A stretch of DNA of 18,894 bases from Deltaproteobacteria bacterium (lineage in GTDB: Bacteria > Desulfobacterota > Desulfobacteria > Desulfobacterales > JAUVGT01). The notes beneath the pieces were generated by a model that saw only the letters and a list, made by a program, of their open reading frames with translations, was not told the origin of the DNA and searched no databases. Position numbers and translations under genes: made by a program. The stretch spans positions 1-18,894 of the forward strand of contig JAUVGT010000032.1 of the NCBI GenBank assembly GCA_030593645.1, given 5' to 3'. Below are positions 6,856 to 13,184 of this stretch, one piece after another (position 1 is the first letter of the stretch; every line of letters begins with the position of its first letter).

Positions 6856-7178
6856 GAAACTGTTGATTTTAACGTACTGATTAGATATAGAAAAGCCTCC
6901 ACCGAAATGGAAGAAGCCGGTTTAATGGGTTTCAGTGAAGGCTTTGAGCAAGGAAAACTCTGTGAAGCACTCCTTGAACTCGAGAAGTGAATACCAATAA
7001 TTTCAGGTCAGGTCAATCCCAAATCTCTGGAGCCGAAGGTGTTAAAAGAAAAATACCGGATAAATGAGAGCTTGAGAATCGACAAGGAACAATACAGGGG
7101 GAAACAGGTCACCGTTTTACCACTGAAATTGCAAAGGCATCACCGGACAAGGTGTTGAGCCTGGAAGAGCTATCATGA
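6856..7178 (+). pseudogene. Relict coding stretch before ftsE
   Basis: A plus-strand frame reads protein-like for 100 codons from 6856 to 7155 with only one internal stop (TGA at 6988-6990). It covers stretches such as MGFSEGFEQGKLCEALLELE and SGQVNPKSLEPKVLKEKY. Near a run of five G (7097-7101), a one-base shift would continue it as ETGHRFTTEIAKASPDKVLS and end at TGA 7176-7178. That stop overlaps the ftsE ATG in the classic ATGA manner. This suggests a lost upstream operon partner of ftsE carrying one nonsense and one frameshift change. I cannot name the family. A chance open frame remains possible. The rest of the 387-nt gap between pyrE and ftsE shows nothing else. Confidence 0.3.
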
Positions 7179-7864
7179 TAGAAGAACAGGAAAAAAGTGC
7201 GATTATCCGTCTGTTTCATGTTTACAGACATTATGGTTCAAAGAATGCCCTGATTGATATTACACTGGATGTATTCAAAAATGAGTTTCTTTTTATCAGC
7301 GGTCACAGCGGGGCAGGAAAAACGACCTTGCTGAAATTGATGTATCTTGGTGAAAGTGTTTCAGATGGTCAAATCATTATAGACGGTATGAACCTGTCCA
7401 GGATTTCTCGAAATAGAATTCCTTATCTGAGACGAAATTTTGGAATCGTATTCCAGGACTATAAGCTGATTCCCACAAAAACAGTGTTCGAAAATGTGGC
7501 ATTGGTACTCGAGGCCGCGGGAGTAAAGAGACGGCAGATTCAAAAAAAGGTCAGAAGTGTATTGAGAACCGTGGGTATGGAACAGAGGCAAAAATCCCTT
7601 CCGCCAAGCCTTTCCGGCGGTGAGCAGCAAAGGGTCGCGGTTGCAAGGGCTGTTGTCGGTGATCCGAAGATTATCCTTGCCGATGAACCCACAGGCAGTT
7701 TGGATTCAGACGCCGCCGATTTTATCTTCGATTTATTGAAAAGGTTTCATACGCGGGGAGCCACTGTAGTGATTGCAACCCATGACCGGGAGCTGATAAA
7801 GAAGGCGGGTGACAGGGTGGTACACCTGACATCGGGCCGATTGGAAACACCATCAAATATATAA
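7175..7864 (+). CDS. ftsE: Cell division ATP-binding protein FtsE
   Basis: This 229-residue ABC ATPase has every functional motif: Walker A (GHSGAGKTT), Q-loop (VFQDYKL), signature (LSGGEQQRVAVARA), Walker B with catalytic Glu (IILADEPTGSLD) and the switch histidine (ATHD). The wording GHSGAGKTTLLKL and ADEPTGSLD, and the partner ftsX 74 nt downstream, identify it as FtsE rather than a MacB or LolD exporter ATPase. FtsE binds FtsX at the inner face of the membrane at the division septum and passes ATP-driven shape change to periplasmic peptidoglycan hydrolase activators. A GGAAGAG ribosome site precedes the ATG by a few bases. The ATG overlaps the final stop of the relict frame upstream. Confidence 0.95.
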   Translation: MIEEQEKSAIIRLFHVYRHYGSKNALIDITLDVFKNEFLFISGHSGAGKTTLLKLMYLGESVSDGQIIIDGMNLSRISRNRIPYLRRNFGIVFQDYKLIPTKTVFENVALVLEAAGVKRRQIQKKVRSVLRTVGMEQRQKSLPPSLSGGEQQRVAVARAVVGDPKIILADEPTGSLDSDAADFIFDLLKRFHTRGATVVIATHDRELIKKAGDRVVHLTSGRLETPSNI

Positions 7865-7938
7865 CCGGAAATCTATTAATTTGGCCATAGGTGATTTCAA
7901 AACTGGAAGTATACTATTTACTGTGATAAAAAGGAAAA

Positions 7939-8817
7939 ATGAGTTTATTTATTAAAAAAGCCATCCATGATATCAGACAAAACAGATTTTTAAATGCCGT
8001 TACGGTCATTACAATCGCACTTTCAGTTCTGATCGTCAGCGCTTTTATGCTTTTCCTGATCAATACGACAGAAATTATGAATTCGTGGAAGAACGGTATC
8101 CGGATAATGGCCTATCTAAAACAGGGAACCCCCGCGGCGGATATCCCCGGTCTGAAGAAAAAGATACTCACCATGTATGGAACACAGGAAGTTTTATTTA
8201 TATCAAAAAGTGAGGCCTTAAATCTGCTGAAAGATCAAATGCAGCGTCAGGCGTCGTTAATAGACAATTTGAAGGAGAATCCATTGCCGGATGCGTTTGA
8301 AATCAGAATGATTCCAGCCTCACAGAATTGGGAAAAGGTTGAAGCGCTTGCGGCTGATATCGAATCCTTACCCCAGGTCGTTGAAGTGGAATATGGACAG
8401 CAATGGCTCGGGCGTTTTACTAATATATTAAATCTGTTTAAATTGGCCAGTTATGCTTTGGGGGCCTTATTTTTTTTGGCGGCAGTTTTTTTTGTTGCTA
8501 ACACCATTCGTCTCGTACTTTATTCAAGGCGAGAGGAGATCGAAATCATGCGTCTGGTCGGTGCAACCAACCGGTTTATTAAAATACCTTTTTATATTGA
8601 AGGTATAATACAGGGCGGTTTGGGAGGAATGGTCGGGCTGGCAGTCCTCTTTGTTTTTTTTATGCTTGCATCTTCGAAAGTGGGACAGGATTTTTCCGCG
8701 GGTTATTTTACCATTCGTTTTCTACCGCCGGATATATTGATTTTCGTGATCATCGGCAGTATGTTTATTGGATGGCTCGGGTGCTACCTATCCCTGAAAC
8801 AGTTTTTAAAGGTGTGA
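7939..8817 (+). CDS. ftsX: Cell division protein FtsX
   Basis: The 292-residue inner-membrane protein has the FtsX pattern. It has a short cytoplasmic start and a first membrane helix (about 19-42). A periplasmic loop of about 120 residues follows, with MAYLKQGTPAADIP and the conserved-type LPDAFEIR and VVEVEYGQQWL. Three more helices lie near 168-193, 219-244 and 264-287. The cytoplasmic segment REEIEIMRLVGATNRFIKIPF, between helices 2 and 3, is the typical FtsX/MacB coupling region to the ATPase. The periplasmic loop is the known docking site for coiled-coil activators such as EnvC, and an EnvC-like gene is the next one downstream. An AGGA ribosome site lies just before the ATG. Confidence 0.94.
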   Translation: MSLFIKKAIHDIRQNRFLNAVTVITIALSVLIVSAFMLFLINTTEIMNSWKNGIRIMAYLKQGTPAADIPGLKKKILTMYGTQEVLFISKSEALNLLKDQMQRQASLIDNLKENPLPDAFEIRMIPASQNWEKVEALAADIESLPQVVEVEYGQQWLGRFTNILNLFKLASYALGALFFLAAVFFVANTIRLVLYSRREEIEIMRLVGATNRFIKIPFYIEGIIQGGLGGMVGLAVLFVFFMLASSKVGQDFSAGYFTIRFLPPDILIFVIIGSMFIGWLGCYLSLKQFLKV

Positions 8818-8870
8818 AACCGTGGCCAATGATGTGTTTTTGAGATAGGTTCTGCTCAAAAAAGAGATAT

Positions 8871-8890
8871 TGGACGAATCACTTCGTCCA
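8871..8890 (+). other. Perfect 8-bp hairpin between ftsX and the EnvC-like gene
   Basis: TGGACGAA and TTCGTCCA pair around a TCAC loop in the gap after ftsX. There is no T-run, so it is not a standard terminator. It may limit read-through or stabilise an mRNA end between ftsEX and the downstream gene. Confidence 0.4.
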
Positions 8891-8925
8891 TAACACCCCA
8901 CTCTCAATTGGCGCATGGAATCCGT

Positions 8926-10407
8926 ATGGAACGTGAGATGCGAAATACTTCAGCGTATAAAAACCAATTAACCATTCATGATATGGATCGTTCCGGATAT
9001 CCTAAGCTTTCGTGCGTGTTGTTAATAATCGTTATTTATTTGTCTATTGGCCTGTTCAGTTCTTTCGCGCAATCCGCTGAAGAAATCGGAATAGTGCTTA
9101 TTGATAAACTGGAGATGCAACCAGAACCGGATATAAGGTCACGACCGGTTGCAGTACTTAAAAAAGGAGTGGAAGTAAAAGTTCTTGAGCACAGGAAGGG
9201 ATGGCTCAAGGTAAAATATAAAGGTCAGACAGGGTTTATTAAAAACAGTGCTGAATCAGTACATTTGATATCAGTGGATTTGTCTGATTCAAAACAGGAC
9301 GTTGATGATGAAAAAATAAAACAGCTTAAGCAGGAAGCCAAAGATATCACCCGAAAAATAGAAGAAGGCAAAGCTGAAATAAAAACCTTTTTGAAAGAGG
9401 AGGTCAATATTATCAGTAGCCTGGACAAGATAGATCATTCTTTAAACAAGGCGCAGCGCCGTATTTCGGGCAATCGATCTCAACTGGTCACTATTGAAAA
9501 AAGAATATCCGAAGCCGTAAAAGAGCACAAGGAACTTACGAAAAAGATTGAAGAAGGTGAAGCATACGCGGCGAAGCGTTTGGTGGCGCTCTATAAAATA
9601 AACAGGCTGGGTAAAATAAATATTCTGGCATCGGCTGAATCAATACACGATCTTACCCAGCGTAAAAAAAGACTGGAAATAATTTTATCTTATGATGAGG
9701 TTATCAGGCAAAATCTAATTAAAGACAGGGCTCTGCTAAAGGAAATTTTGGCCGGGCTTGATGAACAGCGGAAAAAACGACGTGCTAAAGAGGCGGAAGT
9801 CAAAAGAGAGATCGGGGAAATATCTGAAAAAAAATCTGATCGACAGAAAGTCCTTAATGAAATTCGTAGTAAAAGGTCTCTTGAGTTAGCTGCATTAAAA
9901 TCCCTCCAGAATACTTCAAAAGTATTGGATCAAACAATCAATTCACTGACATTAGAACTTGAATCGGGTGAAAAGATTGAAAAATACGCATCAAAGCCGT
10001 TTTCCGTCTTTAAGGGCTTGCTTAATATGCCTGTTAAAGGTAAGATAATATCTTTATTCGGGAAATACAAGGATACCAAACTTAATGTAACAAATTTTCG
10101 AAGCGGCATTGATATCAAAGCCAAACAGGGTACAAAAGTACATGCAGTATACGCTGGGCGTATTTTATATGCTGATTGGTTTAAAGGATACGGCAATATG
10201 ATTATCATCGATCATGGCGGCAGTTATTATACCATCTATGCCCACCTGGAGAAGATGATAAAATCAAAAGGCGATTACGTGGATACGAATGAGGATATCG
10301 CCACTGCAGGTGATGCAGGTTCAATGACAGGACCGAAACTGCATTTTGAAGTTCGCCATCACGGGAAACCGCTTAACCCTGTCGAATGGCTGAAACCGGT
10401 TTCATAA
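8926..10407 (+). CDS. EnvC-like murein hydrolase activator (SH3b, coiled coil, LytM/M23)
   Basis: Residue numbers count from the TTG at 8908, the earliest possible start. A signal peptide lies near 34-57 (hydrophobic run LLIIVIYLSIGLFSS, then AQSA). After it come a bacterial SH3 domain (about 59-118), a long charged coiled coil (about 125-375) and a C-terminal LytM/M23 domain (about 390-497). The M23 metal site is degenerate. The first His of HxxxD is Arg398 (RSGID, D402 kept), the YAH histidine H446 is kept, and the HLHFE motif reads KLHFE (K477, H479). This resembles EnvC, whose LytM domain has lost catalysis and instead activates periplasmic amidases under FtsEX control; ftsEX lies directly upstream. 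The start is uncertain: 8926 and 8938 (ATG, each with a GGAA site) and 8983 (which gives the most standard signal peptide) are all possible. Unlike E. coli EnvC it carries an SH3b domain. Confidence 0.88.
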   Translation: MEREMRNTSAYKNQLTIHDMDRSGYPKLSCVLLIIVIYLSIGLFSSFAQSAEEIGIVLIDKLEMQPEPDIRSRPVAVLKKGVEVKVLEHRKGWLKVKYKGQTGFIKNSAESVHLISVDLSDSKQDVDDEKIKQLKQEAKDITRKIEEGKAEIKTFLKEEVNIISSLDKIDHSLNKAQRRISGNRSQLVTIEKRISEAVKEHKELTKKIEEGEAYAAKRLVALYKINRLGKINILASAESIHDLTQRKKRLEIILSYDEVIRQNLIKDRALLKEILAGLDEQRKKRRAKEAEVKREIGEISEKKSDRQKVLNEIRSKRSLELAALKSLQNTSKVLDQTINSLTLELESGEKIEKYASKPFSVFKGLLNMPVKGKIISLFGKYKDTKLNVTNFRSGIDIKAKQGTKVHAVYAGRILYADWFKGYGNMIIIDHGGSYYTIYAHLEKMIKSKGDYVDTNEDIATAGDAGSMTGPKLHFEVRHHGKPLNPVEWLKPVS

Positions 10408-10410
10408 TCT

Positions 10411-10572
10411 AAGGGTTCGCGCAAAAATAACTTCACATTTTAAGGGGCGAATCATCCCATTCGACTGCGTTGCAAAAGCTCGAAATATGCTTGATATTTC
10501 TGCGCTTTTGCGCCTTGCCGACTGGGCGCTTCGACCCTTAAAATTTGTGAATTTATTTCTACGCGACCCCTA
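10411..10572 (+). repeat. Palindromic dispersed repeat, family B, copy 1 (162 bp)
   Basis: The block matches the reverse complement of 11978-12139 over the same 162-bp length, at roughly 90% identity by eye. It is itself a long imperfect palindrome. AAGGGTTCGCGCAAAAATAA at the left pairs with TTATTTCTACGCGACCCCT at the right, and the inner arms contain CGAAATATGC and GATATTTCTGCGC. It begins four bases after the stop codon of the EnvC-like gene and ends about 45 nt before the ctpA start. Any open frames across it are products of the palindrome and not genes. Confidence 0.87.
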
Positions 10573-10616
10573 AATTTTTGAAAACGGGTTAAAAAAATTG
10601 TAAAAGGAGCAAATCG

Positions 10617-11957
10617 ATGACAATCAAGAAACACCGGCACATCAAACTTTGGGTGGTTGTAACTGTTATTATTGTATTCTGTACATTTTTTACGGGGTAC
10701 AACGGGAAACTGTCTGCTGGGAATGAAGAAACCTACGAAGGATTAAAGGTTTTTTCTGATATCATTCAAATTATAGAAAAAAATTATGTCGATGAAGTCG
10801 ATTCGAAAAAATTGATTGAAAAAGCCATACAGGGTATGGTGAGAAGTCTTGACCCGCACTCCACGCTGCTTCTGCCAGAAGCTTTTGAAGAGCTGAATAT
10901 TGATACCAGTGGAAAATTTACCGGAATCGGAATTCATATCACAATGAGGGATGGTTTTGTTACTGTGATTTCACCGATCGAAGGGACACCTGCTGCCAAG
11001 GCTGGTATAAAAGCCCTGGATAGAATTATTAAGGTAGATGGAAAAACGGTTAGTGAATTGCGGCCGGCTGTTAAGATGATGAGAGGTCCCAAGGGCACAT
11101 CTGTTGCTATTACCATTTCCCGAAAAGGTGTAAAGGAACCGATCGAATTTAAAATGGTCAGGGATGTAATCCCGATTGAAAGTGTACGAGCGAGCTTTTT
11201 AAAACCGGGTTATGGATATATTCGGATTACTAATTTTAGCAGCAATACAACAAAAGATCTGAAAAATGCCCTGGAGAAGCTGGCATCGAGTAAAACTCAG
11301 CTTAAAGGGCTTGTACTCGATTTTCGTGACAATGGCGGTGGATTACTTGACCAGTCCATAAAAGTTGCGGATCTCTTTATAGAGAATGGCGTGATTCTAT
11401 CTGTTAAAGGCAGGTATAAAAGAGATGAAAAAGTAATCAGGGCGCTTCCGAAAAATAAGAAATATAACTATCCGATAGTCGCGCTGATTAACGGTGGGAG
11501 TGCCAGCGCATCTGAAATTGTTGTGGGCGCGCTTCAGGACCACAAACGGGCTCTTGTACTCGGAACAACGTCGTTTGGAAAAGGTTCGGTTCAAACAGTG
11601 GAAAGACTTGATAACGGCTACGGTTTGAAATTAACCATTGCCAGGTACTACACTCCAAGCGGCCGGTCGATCCAGGCAAAAGGTATTGAACCGGATATTG
11701 TTGTTAAAAAAAGATTTATCGAAGAAGACGCTGAGGATGAGGACGTACGGATAAAAGAAAAAGATTTGAAAAATCATTTAGATGCCCAGGCCGAAAAGGA
11801 CGATAAGGATAAAGAGAAAAAAATACACGACAGAAAATTGAAAACAATTTTTCGGGTGGGTGAGATTTCCGCTGAGGACATGAAACATGATAACCAGGTG
11901 GTACGCGCGCTCGAAATACTGATCAGTTATGATATTTTTAAAGACATGAAAAAATAG
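10617..11957 (+). CDS. ctpA: Carboxy-terminal processing protease CtpA (S41 family)
   Basis: The 446-residue protein starts with a signal-anchor helix (about 10-30: LWVVVTVIIVFCTFFTG). Next is a helical prodomain region with DPHSTLLLP. A PDZ domain follows (about 95-170, FTGIGIHI, with EGTPAAKAGIKALDRI as the ligand groove), then the S41 serine protease core. The Ser-Lys dyad is visible: S297 in GSASASEI and K322 in TTSFGKGSV, 25 residues apart as in Prc/CtpA. The C-terminal tail (about 375-446) is highly charged and may be a linker or partner-binding region. A strong AAAGGAG ribosome site precedes the ATG. Such proteases cut tails from periplasmic proteins and in several bacteria degrade or process peptidoglycan hydrolases, which fits the neighbouring EnvC-like and YibQ genes. 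The gene is bracketed by repeats B1 and B2. Confidence 0.95.
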   Translation: MTIKKHRHIKLWVVVTVIIVFCTFFTGYNGKLSAGNEETYEGLKVFSDIIQIIEKNYVDEVDSKKLIEKAIQGMVRSLDPHSTLLLPEAFEELNIDTSGKFTGIGIHITMRDGFVTVISPIEGTPAAKAGIKALDRIIKVDGKTVSELRPAVKMMRGPKGTSVAITISRKGVKEPIEFKMVRDVIPIESVRASFLKPGYGYIRITNFSSNTTKDLKNALEKLASSKTQLKGLVLDFRDNGGGLLDQSIKVADLFIENGVILSVKGRYKRDEKVIRALPKNKKYNYPIVALINGGSASASEIVVGALQDHKRALVLGTTSFGKGSVQTVERLDNGYGLKLTIARYYTPSGRSIQAKGIEPDIVVKKRFIEEDAEDEDVRIKEKDLKNHLDAQAEKDDKDKEKKIHDRKLKTIFRVGEISAEDMKHDNQVVRALEILISYDIFKDMKK

Positions 11958-11977
11958 TGTGAAAAAATCTGAACATT

Positions 11978-12139
11978 AAGGGTTCGTGTAAAAATAAATT
12001 CACAAATTTTATGGGTCGAGGCGCCCAGTCGGCAAGGCGCAAAAGCGCAGAAATATCAAGCATATTTCGAGTTTTTGCAACGCAGCCGAATGGGATGATT
12101 CGCCCCTTAAACTGTGAAGTTATTTTTATGCGAGCCCTA
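11978..12139 (-). repeat. Palindromic dispersed repeat, family B, copy 2 (162 bp)
   Basis: Inverted partner of 10411-10572. It opens AAGGGTTCGTGTAAAAATAA and closes TTATTTTTATGCGAGCCCT; the core contains GGCAAGGCGCAAAAGCGCAG and GCAACGCAG. It lies 20 nt after the ctpA stop codon and ends 56 nt before the start of the deacetylase gene. Transcription of either copy would produce a very long stem-loop. Confidence 0.87.
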
Positions 12140-12195
12140 AAGTCCGAAAATCATATCTACTCATTGAGTAATGACACAGCAGGCAGAAATCAAAA

Positions 12196-13176
12196 TTGGC
12201 TGGCAGAAGAAAAAAGAAAAGGAAAAAGGCCAAAAGAAAATCAAGCAGGAATATTTCTTTTGGGAATTCATTATTAAGGGTTTTTATCGGACTGGCCGTT
12301 CTAATATTCCTGGTCGTTTTTGCCGCTCTTTTTACACGGCACATGCTCCAGCGCAAACAATCATTGGAACCTCTGCCGCCCATTGCGAAAAAGGTCATTA
12401 AAAAAAAACAACCCCGGAAAATTCCAAAATTTGAAGTATTTCCTAAAGAAGATAAAGCCCCGCACACAAAGAGAATCATACCAAAAAGAATTCCGGTACC
12501 TGGAAAATTACCCAGGGTTGCTATTATTATTGATGACCTTGGATATAACAGGGAAATAGCAAAAAAGTTTATTGAACTTGATACTGAATTTACATTTTCT
12601 ATACTTCCCCAAAGTCCTTATACTAAAGATATCGCTCTTGCTGCTCGGGAAATGGGAATTGAAGTCATGCTACATCTACCCATGGAACCGATAGAATATC
12701 CCAGAGTTAACCCGGGACCCGGCGCGCTGCTGATTTCCATGTCGCCGGACCAGTTGGTCGAACAGTTAAAAAAAAATCTTGATTCGATACCATCAATAAA
12801 GGGTGTGAACAACCATATGGGATCAAAAATGACACAGATGTCACCCCAGATATATCAAATCTTTACAGTTTTGAAACAAAAGAATCTGTTTTTTATTGAC
12901 AGTCGTTCAACCACCAAAACCCTGTGCAGACCTTCCGCCCGCCTATTTAAGATACCCTTTGCGGAGAGAGATGTGTTTATTGATCATATCCAAGAACCGA
13001 AGTTTATAAAGAAGCAGTTAAGGGAGCTGGTTAGAATTGCACGCAAACAGGGGGAGGCGATCGGGATTGCTCATCCGTCCAAAATGACCTATGAAATCAT
13101 TCGAAAAGAGCTGCCTCAACTAAAGAAAGAAGTGCAATTTGTTCCCGCTTCAAGTGTAGTGCATCCGGCCGGGTAA
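12196..13176 (+). CDS. Divergent polysaccharide deacetylase, YibQ family
   Basis: The 326-residue protein has a very basic cytoplasmic start (GRRKKKRKKAKRKS), one membrane helix (about 27-48) and a basic, proline-containing linker. The periplasmic domain of the divergent polysaccharide deacetylase family (PF04748) spans about 105-322. Family motifs in order are VAIIIDDLGYN (metal-binding aspartates), MLHLPMEP, NNHMGSKMT, FFIDSRST, RDVFIDH and GIAHP. The fold is that of NodB-type metal-dependent deacetylases, but the family's true substrate is not established. Linkage with EnvC and CtpA genes is a common arrangement and points to the cell wall. The start must be the TTG at 12196: the frame is closed by TGA at 12172-12174, there is no other start between them, and the first in-frame ATG lies beyond the membrane helix. 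Its ribosome site is weak (AGCAGG). Confidence 0.88.
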   Translation: MAGRRKKKRKKAKRKSSRNISFGNSLLRVFIGLAVLIFLVVFAALFTRHMLQRKQSLEPLPPIAKKVIKKKQPRKIPKFEVFPKEDKAPHTKRIIPKRIPVPGKLPRVAIIIDDLGYNREIAKKFIELDTEFTFSILPQSPYTKDIALAAREMGIEVMLHLPMEPIEYPRVNPGPGALLISMSPDQLVEQLKKNLDSIPSIKGVNNHMGSKMTQMSPQIYQIFTVLKQKNLFFIDSRSTTKTLCRPSARLFKIPFAERDVFIDHIQEPKFIKKQLRELVRIARKQGEAIGIAHPSKMTYEIIRKELPQLKKEVQFVPASSVVHPAG

Positions 13177-13184
13177 TAAAAAAA

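Noticed and set aside
10452..10640. Minus-strand open frame upstream of ctpA
   Set aside because: It is generated by repeat B1 and overlaps the ctpA start. The same peptide style appears wherever this palindrome occurs, so it is not an independent gene.
12011..12277. Plus-strand open frame after ctpA
   Set aside because: It begins inside repeat B2 and runs out of frame into the deacetylase gene; composition follows the palindrome. It has no ribosome site.
12171..12401. ATG-started frame just before the deacetylase
   Set aside because: It is a shifted reading of the lysine-rich start of the deacetylase gene; the conserved deacetylase motifs are all in the TTG-started frame.
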